Shown here in pieces: positions 24,952 to 32,226 of a stretch of 35,647 nucleotides of DNA. The position numbers and the translations under genes are program-made. Position 1 is the stretch's first letter. Every line of letters begins with the position of its first letter. The notes beneath the pieces are model-generated. The model had not been told where the DNA came from. It was given only the letters and a program-made list of their open reading frames with translations, and did not search any database. Source of the DNA: an uncultured Silvanigrella sp. (GTDB taxonomy: Bacteria; Bdellovibrionota_B; Oligoflexia; Silvanigrellales; Silvanigrellaceae); NCBI GenBank assembly GCA_903933385.1, contig CAIZJW010000233.1, positions 1 through 35,647 of the forward strand, read 5' to 3'.

Positions 24952-25512
24952 ATGCAAAAGATTACATTCATAAATCTATCTGCCATCTTTTTTTTGGCCG
25001 GATGCGTTCGAAAATACAATGAGGGCAGCCAGCCTTTAAATAGCAGCACCAATACAGTCACTGTGAAAACGCAGGGCGTGGTCCTCACCTGTGAGTCCTA
25101 CGGGGCAAAATTAGTGATCGACACAGTTCCCATGGGTCTCTCAACTGGGCTCGAGGCAAGGCTGTCTGGAAAAGCTTCGGAATACATTCGTGACGAACAA
25201 GGAAAAGAAGTAACTGCGCAGGGTGGTGGATACGACGCTGGCAAGACATGGAAAACAAAAAAGCAGCTACCAAAAACGTTTGCGCATAATTTTGAAAGCG
25301 GAAATGCACCAGTCGTTGTTATTCAATGGGTCAGAAAGCGGGAGTTGAACGGCGAGCTTTTGGGATACTTCAAGGGGCAATATGACCCTTCGATTGTTAA
25401 GGAGAGAACTGGATTTAAGGTCGTGATTCCTTATTTTGAAATGACGGGTTCCCACACAACCGCAAGTTACGAATATGCACATTGGTTTTTTGCAGACAAA
25501 GACTGCAAGTAA
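24952..25512 (+). CDS. Small predicted lipoprotein, function unknown
   Basis: This 186-aa protein starts at ATG 24952, with GGGAGAGG close upstream (an in-frame TTG sits directly before it). The lipobox is FLAGC with Cys18. The mature part is strand-rich, with GVVLTCESYGAKLVIDTVPMG, WVRKRELNGELLGYFKGQYD and a C-terminal Cys that could pair with Cys of TCESYG. No family is recognised. It is monocistronic and divergent from the 714-aa lipoprotein. Confidence 0.78.
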   Translation: MQKITFINLSAIFFLAGCVRKYNEGSQPLNSSTNTVTVKTQGVVLTCESYGAKLVIDTVPMGLSTGLEARLSGKASEYIRDEQGKEVTAQGGGYDAGKTWKTKKQLPKTFAHNFESGNAPVVVIQWVRKRELNGELLGYFKGQYDPSIVKERTGFKVVIPYFEMTGSHTTASYEYAHWFFADKDCK

Positions 25513-25795
25513 ATCCGCCATCAAAGCTCTTAAGCGGGAGCGCATTGAAAATACTCTTGCGACAAATGGCCCATGCTGCCAGCTCGAACGAACGGTTCAC
25601 CATCGAATGGACCCAGTTCATTTGTATCAAATAAGAGCCGTTCGCCGCACCGGAGATCTCCTCCAGCGCCAAGCAATTGCAGTGTTGCAGCAATAATTGG
25701 AATCTTTCCTTTAGGCTACTTGAATGAAAAAAGAAAATTAAAATCAATATTTCATCGCCAAACACAACAGGACAGAAAACAACATTCGGCCTTAG
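25513..25795. other. Intergenic sequence, nothing recognised
   Basis: Between the small lipoprotein and the convergent GDYXXLXY gene there are about 317 bp. Open frames exist on both strands but lack ribosome sites and family resemblance. A palindromic hairpin lies at its right end (25796-25814). Confidence 0.4.
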
Positions 25796-25814
25796 AGTTC
25801 ATTCTCAATGAACT
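25796..25814. terminator. Perfect hairpin between convergent genes
   Basis: AGTTCATT-CTC-AATGAACT is an 8-bp perfect stem with a 3-nt loop, 16 nt beyond the end of the minus-strand DUF2157/GDYXXLXY operon. No strong T run follows on either strand, so it is only a possible bidirectional terminator. Confidence 0.4.
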
Positions 25815-25829
25815 TACGACTTCATAACA

Positions 25830-26321
25830 TTAGTTATCTATATTCTGCCAACGTTTTCCGTTGATGAGAAGATCCTTCACCACGGCCTGGCCATCCCGAG
25901 AGACCGCTAAAACCACGCTTGCCTTCCCTGATTGCACAATCTTCTCAAGTCTCAATGCTTGTTCCTGTGGAACAAAATATTTCTCCACCCCAGCCACGAA
26001 ACGGCCGTGAGAACAGCTGCCTCGGATCGCGAGATCACAAGTGCTTGGTTTAAACAATTCAACTCTCTTTTCATTCGGACACACGAAAAATGTTTCAGAT
26101 GCGGCATCACTAAAAGAGCCCGATTCGCAGACATCGACTCCATAATCAATCCGATAAACAAGGTAGTGCCCTGAGAGCAGATCGCGCGGATCGTAACCAG
26201 AGATTGGCAGTGTGATAGATTGGCCAAGTGACTTCGTAGATTGTTTTTTTAGAGTCAAACCAGCCAGCAAAAAAATTGGAAACAGCAGGCTGAGAAGAAG
26301 CGCTCTTTTGGATTCCATCAT
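25830..26321 (-). CDS. GDYXXLXY-family membrane-anchored protein
   Basis: The 163-aa protein has one N-terminal transmembrane segment (about residues 7-24) and the family motif in D44-PRDLLSG-H-Y53-LVY56, where the usual Asp before Tyr is His. A Cys-containing periplasmic-type domain follows. Members of PF14345 are regularly paired with DUF2157 membrane proteins, as here; their role is unknown. ATG 26321 overlaps the stop of the DUF2157 gene (ATGATG context), so translation is coupled. Confidence 0.85.
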   Translation of the reverse strand: MMESKRALLLSLLFPIFLLAGLTLKKQSTKSLGQSITLPISGYDPRDLLSGHYLVYRIDYGVDVCESGSFSDAASETFFVCPNEKRVELFKPSTCDLAIRGSCSHGRFVAGVEKYFVPQEQALRLEKIVQSGKASVVLAVSRDGQAVVKDLLINGKRWQNIDN

Positions 26322-27445
26322 CCCACCCACCTTTCAATCTGCGTTCCAACCTTCTCTTTGTTTCGATTCCAAATCACAGCGGCAACGATCAGAAGAGCGC
26401 CCGAACAAACAAGTCCAAACCCGGTTGTAGCTAAGCCACCAAAGGCGCGAAGATAGAGGTAGATAATCTGAAAACCAATGATGAGGAGGATTTGATTGAA
26501 AGGCCTCCGATTCTTTGAGCTCGCAAGAAAGAGGGCAGTGATCCCGAGGATAAACAAGCAAAAAATTGAGTACATCAATTCATTCATTATCCCCAAGAGG
26601 GGAGCGTGAAAGGAAAAGATAAAAAGAGCAAGCCCTCCGCTCAAAAGACGCTTTTGAAGAGGTTTATAATCAGGATTCTCATAAATGAAATAAAGTGTCA
26701 TTAACGCAAAAAGATAACCAGGGATTAACGTTTTTGGCACAATTTCGAAATAGGCTAGACCATTGAGAACCTGAAGACCGATAAGGACACCTACCAGAGA
26801 AAGAACCGTACAGATCCGAAAGGCTCGAATCTGTGCCGTATTTCCAAAGAAAGCACGGCTCGCCACCGTGAATGAAAAAGCAAACAAAGGAATTGACATC
26901 ATAATGGCGGAGATAACTGCTTTGGGATTGTGACTGAAAAATCGCGAATCAACAACTGTCATCGAAATCGAAAGCATCAGGGAGATCATCCAGACGGCAG
27001 GAAGGACCACCGTTTTCGAAGCAAATGCTATTCCAGAGATCATCACAGCCCAGAGCAAGAGCGCGTGCTCAAGCTTACCTCCCGAGTGAAATATCTGAGA
27101 AATGAGGCCAATAGAGGCCAGACAAAAGATAGCAAAAAAGACAAGGAGGGCCTCAAACTGAGAATGATTTTTTTGCTCGCGACTGCGAATGATTGCAGGA
27201 ACGAGAGCGCCAAGAATGAGAAAATCTCCGACAAGCTTCACGAAATCGGGAATTTCACTCCAGTTGGATGCAATGAGTGATATGACACCAGTTCCAACGA
27301 TTACGGCACCTAAAATCAGTGCTCCGGTCAGAAATCCGTTTGAGTTGGATTGTTGAGATTCGTACTCACAGAGCCGAGCGGCCTGCTTTTCGTCAATAAT
27401 TCCCTGCTCAACCCAAGTCTTGAGCTGTTTTTCTAGCTTTGCCAT
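26318..27445 (-). CDS. DUF2157 multi-pass membrane protein
   Basis: This 375-aa protein has a short cytoplasmic N-terminus (LEKQLKTWVEQGIIDEKQAARL, the DUF2157 opening) followed by about ten to eleven hydrophobic helices and a basic C-terminal tail. The first helices read GALILGAVIVGTGVISLIA, then NWSEIPDFVKL, typical of the family. The function of DUF2157 is not known. GAGGAA lies about 10 nt before the ATG. It is first in a two-gene operon with the GDYXXLXY gene. Confidence 0.88.
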   Translation of the reverse strand: MAKLEKQLKTWVEQGIIDEKQAARLCEYESQQSNSNGFLTGALILGAVIVGTGVISLIASNWSEIPDFVKLVGDFLILGALVPAIIRSREQKNHSQFEALLVFFAIFCLASIGLISQIFHSGGKLEHALLLWAVMISGIAFASKTVVLPAVWMISLMLSISMTVVDSRFFSHNPKAVISAIMMSIPLFAFSFTVASRAFFGNTAQIRAFRICTVLSLVGVLIGLQVLNGLAYFEIVPKTLIPGYLFALMTLYFIYENPDYKPLQKRLLSGGLALFIFSFHAPLLGIMNELMYSIFCLFILGITALFLASSKNRRPFNQILLIIGFQIIYLYLRAFGGLATTGFGLVCSGALLIVAAVIWNRNKEKVGTQIERWVG

Positions 27446-27620
27446 CCGGATTATTCCTCATAAATTCACCGCAGAAAAGTATCATGAGAGTCGACGAAGG
27501 AAAGTTTGCAACATTGACAGCCATTGACCAACTTTACCTGCTGAGATGAGTTGCTCGTTTGACTGTCTTCATCCAAAGATTCGATAGTGCTGCAAAATAT
27601 ATCGAAAGACACAACACGCG
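27446..27620. other. Upstream region of the DUF2157 operon
   Basis: The minus-strand promoter of the DUF2157 operon should lie here, but no convincing pair of boxes was seen. The right part runs into the degraded TIGR02147-like sequence. Confidence 0.3.
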
Positions 27621-27960
27621 CACGATGTTATCAACTCCCTCCAACGCGAGGGATTTCTCTCGTACAAAGGGCATGGCAACGTGCACATTTCTTTTAATCG
27701 CATTGCCGCAATGATAACGTCACAGCAGTATATGAAGTCTGCATTCGCAGAATGCCATTCGACAACTCGAACGTCATTTTGAAAGTCCGCAACACTTTTT
27801 TGCTGTTCATTCGTTTTCTATTTCAGAAAGCGACATTAAAACTTTTATTGAAGACTACAAAACGCTGGTCAACAAATACCTGTCTTCAACGCCCACTGGC
27901 GCAGAGAAAGACAATCTCAAAATGGTGCAACTCACCACTCAACTATTGCCCGTTCTCTGA
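27621..27960 (+). pseudogene. Degraded TIGR02147-family gene, 3' part
   Basis: Two plus-strand frames carry consecutive protein-like pieces. The first (from 27621) reads DVINSLQREGFLSYKGHGN. After a stop at 27733 in the second frame, it reads AIRQLERHFESPQHFFAVHS, then SISESDIKTFIEDYKTLVNK, and ends QLTTQLLPVL at a TGA (27958-27960). The order of a helix, an S-I-S-x-x-D-I strand/helix and a final Q-L-x-x-Q-L-x-P-L matches the C-terminus of TIGR02147 proteins, which are common in Bdellovibrionota. The 5' half is missing or unrecognisable, and at least one frameshift is needed, so it is not functional. The family call is from memory of the pattern. Confidence 0.5.
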
Positions 27961-27983
27961 CAAAATTTCACTAGACTTCATAA

Positions 27984-28527
27984 TCGCGCCACAAGAGCCA
28001 AAAGTGGAGCGTCATCTTTGCGGTCTGGGTCCCGAAGGGCCTCGATATCCTTTGTGCGAAAATCCGACGGCGCACTATGGCTCGGCCTGCCATCTCGGAT
28101 GAACGGGTCATCATCGAAGGAGCGCAATGCATTCGTGTCGAATTAAAGAGCAACTGGAGTGATGGAACAGAGTCACTTCTCTTTACACCTAGCGAATTTT
28201 TGGAACGACTTGTCGCACTGATTACTCCGCACAAATTCTATACGACGCGCTATTGCGGAGTTCTGGCAAGCCGTCAGAGAATCCCCTGGATAAAGAACAA
28301 ATGGCCGCAAACGAAAACGCATCCCCTGGACACAGCTTCTCAAACGCACATTCAAAATCGACGTACTCAAGTTCGATAGGTGCGGCGGACGGATGAAACT
28401 CGTAGGCCTGGTCTTCGACCAACCGACAATCACAACCACTCTGCGCGTAATGGGACTCCCCGTGCGGGCGCCGCCCGTTGCGCCTCTGCAGCCACTGCTT
28501 GAAACGCTCAATGATGTAGGTGAGTGA
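27984..28527 (+). pseudogene. IS91-like (Y2) transposase, 3' remnant with frameshift
   Basis: Frame one reads MARPAISDERVIIEGAQ, then DGTESLLFTPSEFLERLVAL and FYTTRYCGVLASRQRIPW, the pattern of IS91/ISCR-type transposases (A-R-P-A-L-s-x-E-R; D-G-T; F-x-x-R-L-x-A-L-x-P; R-Y-x-G-V-L-A). Near 28293 it must shift frame to continue IPWTQLLKRTFKIDVL, the zinc-like FDRCGGRMKLVGLV, and GLPVRAPPVAP, the normal IS91 C-terminus, stopping at 28527. The N-terminal zinc-binding part and the catalytic tyrosines are absent. It begins 24 nt after the TIGR02147-like relic. No ori/ter ends of the element were identified. Confidence 0.8.
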
Positions 28528-28571
28528 AATCGAACTCATAGAATCATCCGCAATAGAGCGCGTCACAATAC

Positions 28572-28633
28572 AACCAAAACGACTTGCAAGTCATTTTGGT
28601 CGCGACTAGAATGACCTAGAGGTCAAAGTGGTC
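28572..28633 (+). promoter_or_regulatory. Promoter of the first AAA/DUF4143 ATPase with two phased palindromes
   Basis: TTGCAA (28584-28589) and TAGAAT (28607-28612) form a sigma70-type pair with 17-nt spacing. The -35 box lies within the palindrome GACTTGCAAGTC (28581-28592), inside a longer near-perfect inverted repeat at 28574-28599. A second palindrome, TGACC-TAGA-GGTCA (28612-28625), covers the expected start of transcription. Their centres are 32 bp apart, about three helical turns, and the two 23-bp units at 28579-28601 and 28611-28633 are alike (both end TGGTC). This looks like a repressor-controlled promoter; the regulator is unknown. Confidence 0.65.
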
Positions 28634-28642
28634 GGAGGTTCA

Positions 28643-29785
28643 ATGGAACGATATATTAAACAAAATATTATCGAAGACTTAACAAAAAAGATGGTCTTTC
28701 TTGCAGGGCCTCGTCAGTGCGGCAAGACGACCTTCGCTCGAGCGCTATTGGCAGAACAATCGTCGTCTCAGGCCCAGCGATACTTTAACTGGGACGATGA
28801 TTTCGATCGCAAAAGTCTCTTGGATCAGAGATTTCCGGCAGAGAAATCGATGTTGGTTTTTGACGAAATACATAAATTCAAGCGATGGAAAAACTGGGTC
28901 AAAGGAATTTTCGATAAGAACAAACACCTTTATTCCATTTTGGTGACGGGCAGCGCCCGGCTGGACATTTATCGTCGTGGTGGCGATTCTTTGTTGGGAA
29001 GGTATCACCTATGGCGGCTTCATCCCATTGGATTTGACGAGACTCCTTCTCACATAACGCCCGAGGAATGCCTGCATCGTCTCATGACACTGGGAGGATT
29101 TCCTGAACCGTTCCTGGGTGGAGACGAACGGGAAGCACGCCGCTGGAGACGCGAAAGATTGCAGCGCGTGCTGCGCGACGATGTTCGCGATTTGGAAAGC
29201 GTTCGGGACATCACAACACTTGAATTGTTTGTTGCAGCTCTTCGCACAAGGGTTGGTGGCCTAATAACTTTGGCAAATATTGCTCAAGATTTGCAGGTGG
29301 CGCCCAAAACTTTGAAGGCATGGCTGCAAGTTTTGGAACGCATGTATCTAGTTTTTTCGATTTATCCCTACACAGCAGGTTTGCCAAGATCTCTGCAAAA
29401 GCCTCCAAAAGTTTTCTTTTATGACACCGGAGATGTCGATGGAACAATGGGTGCGCGATTTGAAAACCTCGTAGCCACTCAACTTCTCAAGCGCTACCAG
29501 TTTCTAGAGGATAGGGATGGTTACGATTATCGAATCCATTACTTGCGAGATAAAGATAAGCGAGAAGTTGATTTCCTCGTTGTAAAAGATGGAAAGCCGC
29601 ATGTTCTTGTTGAAGCAAAATGGAACGACTCCCAGATTTCGTCAGCGTTGGGGTATTATGCCAAGCGCTTGAAGCCAAAACACGTTGTTCAAGTGCTAGG
29701 AGAGCTGAGCCAATCGTATCAAAAAGAGGGAATCAGGGTGGTGAGCGCCGCTAGCTATTTTTCAAAGCTAGACTGCGACGGATGA
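28643..29785 (+). CDS. AAA_14/DUF4143 ATPase
   Basis: The 380-aa protein has an N-terminal AAA_14 ATPase domain with Walker A GPRQCGKTT (Lys28), Walker B LVFDEIH (Asp74-Glu75) and the LVTGSARLD sensor-1 strand. A winged-helix-like middle follows (TTLELFVAAL...VAPKTLKAWL), then a DUF4143 C-terminal domain with the nuclease-like block REVDFLVVKDGKPHVLVEAK (D...E-x-K). The family is common, mobile and poorly understood. ATG 28643 is preferred, with GGAGG 4 nt upstream; the frame runs back to GTG 28628. It stands alone after an IS91-like relic. Confidence 0.9.
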   Translation: MERYIKQNIIEDLTKKMVFLAGPRQCGKTTFARALLAEQSSSQAQRYFNWDDDFDRKSLLDQRFPAEKSMLVFDEIHKFKRWKNWVKGIFDKNKHLYSILVTGSARLDIYRRGGDSLLGRYHLWRLHPIGFDETPSHITPEECLHRLMTLGGFPEPFLGGDEREARRWRRERLQRVLRDDVRDLESVRDITTLELFVAALRTRVGGLITLANIAQDLQVAPKTLKAWLQVLERMYLVFSIYPYTAGLPRSLQKPPKVFFYDTGDVDGTMGARFENLVATQLLKRYQFLEDRDGYDYRIHYLRDKDKREVDFLVVKDGKPHVLVEAKWNDSQISSALGYYAKRLKPKHVVQVLGELSQSYQKEGIRVVSAASYFSKLDCDG

Positions 29786-30182
29786 CCGTTCTGGGTATAG
29801 GCAGCGCGTTGCTCACAATCAATGCGATATCTGTAGTTAACCCCATTTCAACGGACACCTCAACTCGGAGTGCTTTGTTGGGTCTGTCCGTGCGAGCGTC
29901 TACAATTGCGCCTGTCACCTCCTGGCAATTGCAGGATTGCAACAACGATTGGACGGGAGCAGATGTCGACACCGGGTGGCCGGACTAACGAAGGCCCTTC
30001 CACATACGAAAAAACTCGAAACAGCCCCGCTTGGTGCAGTTATCGAAACTGGCCGAGGATGGCGGGTGTTTGCGCTTTCCGCAACCCGCCCTGCCGAAAG
30101 AGTGGGGATTTCGGCGGGTTGAACTGAGAAGAGTTAAAAGTAAGCAAAAGGTCAGACGACGGCTGACGCAAAGGTGGGGTTG
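29786..30182. other. Gene-free stretch between ATPase gene and transposase relic
   Basis: Nothing codes here that I can support: frames are open on both strands but have no ribosome site or family. The sequence from 30061 to 30120 can form alternative G/C-rich hairpins (listed separately). A further short stem GTCAG/CTGAC lies at about 30151-30167. Confidence 0.45.
30061..30120. repeat. Three-part complementary G/C-rich palindrome
   Basis: GGCGGGT (30061-30067), AACCCGCC (30083-30090) and GGCGGGTT (30113-30120) are mutually complementary, so the middle arm can pair with either side. CCGAAA (30094-30099) and TTTCGG (30109-30114) add an inner stem to the right-hand structure. It could be a REP-like palindrome, an element end, or an attenuator-like switch. 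No T run or downstream gene start supports a specific role. Confidence 0.5.
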
Positions 30183-30246
30183 TGAAGGCTGACAGGGGGG
30201 GATTTTTCGGAAGGATTCGATGCGGAATAGGCTTAATTCTGCCTAG
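30183..30246 (-). repeat. Dispersed repeat, inverted third copy
   Basis: Bases 30230-30246 are the reverse complement of 19773-19789, and the wider 64 bp resemble 21003-21066. The copy directly abuts the truncated integrase sequence, which suggests that the repeat is part of, or a target for, that element. Confidence 0.6.
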
Positions 30247-30249
30247 GCA

Positions 30250-30562
30250 CACCATTGCTCAAATTGACGTCGAATTCTCAAACTCAATGATTGAACGCTT
30301 CTTTCGCACCATCAAACACCGATGGTTCTATTTTCGATCACTGCCAAATATCGACAGCGTCCAACAGGCGACCGATAAATTCATGCATGAAGACAACAAC
30401 ATCATTCCACACTCTGCACTCGGCGGAGCCACGCCCTTCGCAGTCTTCACAGGCAAATGGACAAAAACAGAACAAATCGCATTCGAGCATTTATACGAAG
30501 TTGCGCGCGAAAATCGTCGACACGCAAATCTCAATTCCACATGTGGCTTTTGCCCAGTTTGA
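30250..30562 (+). pseudogene. DDE integrase-type transposase, C-terminal fragment
   Basis: About 104 residues read as the end of an IS3/IS481-like rve integrase: VEFSNSMIERFFRTIKHRWF, then IDSVQQATDKFMHEDNN and IIPHSALGGATPFAVF. The Glu of SMIERFF fits the last catalytic carboxylate of the D-D-E triad; both aspartates and the helix-turn-helix part are missing. The end HANLNSTCGFCPV is a natural-looking C-terminus. No start or ribosome site is present and the sequence before about 30250 is the dispersed repeat, so this is a truncated relic. Confidence 0.8.
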
Positions 30563-30766
30563 ACATTACGAACCCGAATATCGAGACCACAAAGAACTGA
30601 TGCCACCGGAAATCACTCATTCTGAGCCCTTCTACAGAATATCGAAATGTCCGAGAAAACTCCGAGCATGAAACGATTTGTCTGATCGAGTCGAACGGAT
30701 ATCCGTTTCACTAATTGCAGAAACTACTGGGAGCTACCACCGCATGCAGCACCCTAAAAAACTCAC

Positions 30767-30800
30767 TTGAAATTCCTCACACCACAGAGTAAAATTACTC
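30767..30800 (+). promoter_or_regulatory. Strong sigma70-type promoter of the second AAA/DUF4143 ATPase
   Basis: TTGAAA (30767-30772), 17 nt, then TAAAAT (30790-30795). A perfect palindrome GAGTAA-AA-TTACTC (30787-30800) covers the -10 box. Transcription should begin near 30802, giving a leader of about 13 nt. This argues against translation from the TTG at 30767, which is in the -35 box. The bases 30563-30766 before it show nothing recognisable. Confidence 0.7.
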
Positions 30801-30814
30801 AATGGAGTGAGAAG

Positions 30815-32023
30815 ATGAAAAATATCCATCGTAAACAGTATGATACACTACTAAAACGACTTGGCGAGACTCCTCGATACATACAGGTTATTGAAGGCCC
30901 GCGGCAAGTTGGCAAAACAACTCTTTTGCTTCAACTGAAAAAGAGCCTTCCCAGTAGAATCACAATAGTCAGCGCCGAAGACGCAGGTTCCATACACCCA
31001 CATTTATGGCTTGCCACGCAATGGAATCTCGTGCGCAAACACCTAGAAGAAAAGCCGGACACCATACCGGTTCTTTGCATTGACGAGATTCAAAAAATGC
31101 CAGACTGGTCGGCTCAAATTAAAACTCTTTGGGACGAAAATCGCCGGCTGAACAACCAATTTCACGTAGTAGTTTCGGGAAGCAGTGCACTCCATTTGCG
31201 AATGGGACTCTCAGAAAGTCTCGCAGGCAGATTTGAAAAGCATCTTATGCAACATTGGGAATGGCCAGAAATGCAAGCCGCATTTGGTTTCACACTCAAT
31301 CAGTATCTCTGCTTTGGAGGCTATCCCGGCGCCGGCGCACTCATTTCCGATGAAGAACGCTGGAAATCCTACGTGCGACAATCACTTGTCGAAGCAGCGC
31401 TTGAAAAAGATGTGCTATCTATGTCGCGAATAGAAAAACCTGCTCTCATGCGTTCTGTATTCTGGCATGCATGCGAAATGGGAGGACAGATTGTTAGCTT
31501 TAATAAGATGCTTGGCACCATGCAGGACGCTGGCAATACAACAACAATTGCTCACTATCTAAATCTTCTATCGATCGCCGGGCTCGCAGTTGGGCTTTCA
31601 AAATGGACTCAATCCGAGCTTCGCCAAAGAGGTTCGAGCCCCAAACTCATCGCACTCGACCCAAGCTTGTATTTCGTTGCAAAAAATCTCACCTCTAAAG
31701 AGTTTTTGTCGCACGATATTTTACGTGGAAGATATGTAGAAAACGCCGTTGGCGCTCTTCTTTGGCGTTTCGCCCAACAGACAGGAGCAACACTTTTCTA
31801 TTGGAACGAAGGCGCAAAGGAAGTGGATTTTGTGCTCGAATACGCTCGTACAATAATAGCCATCGAGGTAAAATCTGGCGAAAAAGCGCGAAAGGTAAGT
31901 GGCCTCACAGAATTCAAAAAGCGTTTTCCCAAATCCAAACTACTTCTTCTTGGAGCAGAAGGCGTTCCTTTGGAAACGGTATTCGGTTCACCACCCTCAG
32001 ATTGGCTGCGCATTGCACAATAA
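30815..32023 (+). CDS. AAA_14/DUF4143 ATPase (second)
   Basis: The 402-aa protein has Walker A EGPRQVGKTT (Lys34), Walker B VLCIDEIQK (Asp90-Glu91), and sensor-1 VVVSGSSALHL. A middle helical region follows, then a DUF4143 domain ending in the nuclease-like KEVDFVLEY...IIAIEVKSGEKA (D...E-x-K). ATG 30815 has GGAG 7 nt upstream and lies just after the promoter. It is clearly distinct in sequence from the ATPase 1 kb upstream, so the pair is not a recent duplication. It stands alone, with a transposase fragment upstream. Confidence 0.9.
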   Translation: MKNIHRKQYDTLLKRLGETPRYIQVIEGPRQVGKTTLLLQLKKSLPSRITIVSAEDAGSIHPHLWLATQWNLVRKHLEEKPDTIPVLCIDEIQKMPDWSAQIKTLWDENRRLNNQFHVVVSGSSALHLRMGLSESLAGRFEKHLMQHWEWPEMQAAFGFTLNQYLCFGGYPGAGALISDEERWKSYVRQSLVEAALEKDVLSMSRIEKPALMRSVFWHACEMGGQIVSFNKMLGTMQDAGNTTTIAHYLNLLSIAGLAVGLSKWTQSELRQRGSSPKLIALDPSLYFVAKNLTSKEFLSHDILRGRYVENAVGALLWRFAQQTGATLFYWNEGAKEVDFVLEYARTIIAIEVKSGEKARKVSGLTEFKKRFPKSKLLLLGAEGVPLETVFGSPPSDWLRIAQ

Positions 32024-32226
32024 ACCGGGACGCTAGCGGCAAAATTCGAGGATGTGACCCCAGCCCGACTGATTCGAATGTGCGACAGAACACGAGATAG
32101 CGCTTTTTTTTTTGCGTTTCTATTAAAGTCAGACGCCACTTATGACGATCCCCCGCGAATGATTCGGCAACGACTTGGTTCTGGCGGCAGCAGGCTATGC
32201 GCCGGGTTTAGCCGAAGGGAGAAAAG
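32024..32226. other. Intergenic, T-tract only
   Basis: A run of ten T (about 32105-32114) follows a weak potential stem, a poor candidate for a terminator of the ATPase gene. No gene is supported. The last 30 bases include the ribosome site GAAGGGAG of the following lipoprotein gene. Confidence 0.35.

Noticed and set aside
26930-27280. 116-aa plus-strand frame opposite DUF2157
   Set aside because: Highly charged mirror image of hydrophobic transmembrane codons; a typical antisense shadow.
29751-29988. A 68-aa plus-strand and a 73-aa minus-strand frame after the first ATPase
   Set aside because: They overlap each other and lack ribosome sites. A faint resemblance (VQSLLQS) to a frame at 21087 is too short to mean common descent.
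30767-30814. TTG start at 30767 for the second ATPase
   Set aside because: It lies in the -35 box of a near-consensus promoter; ATG 30815 has a proper ribosome site.
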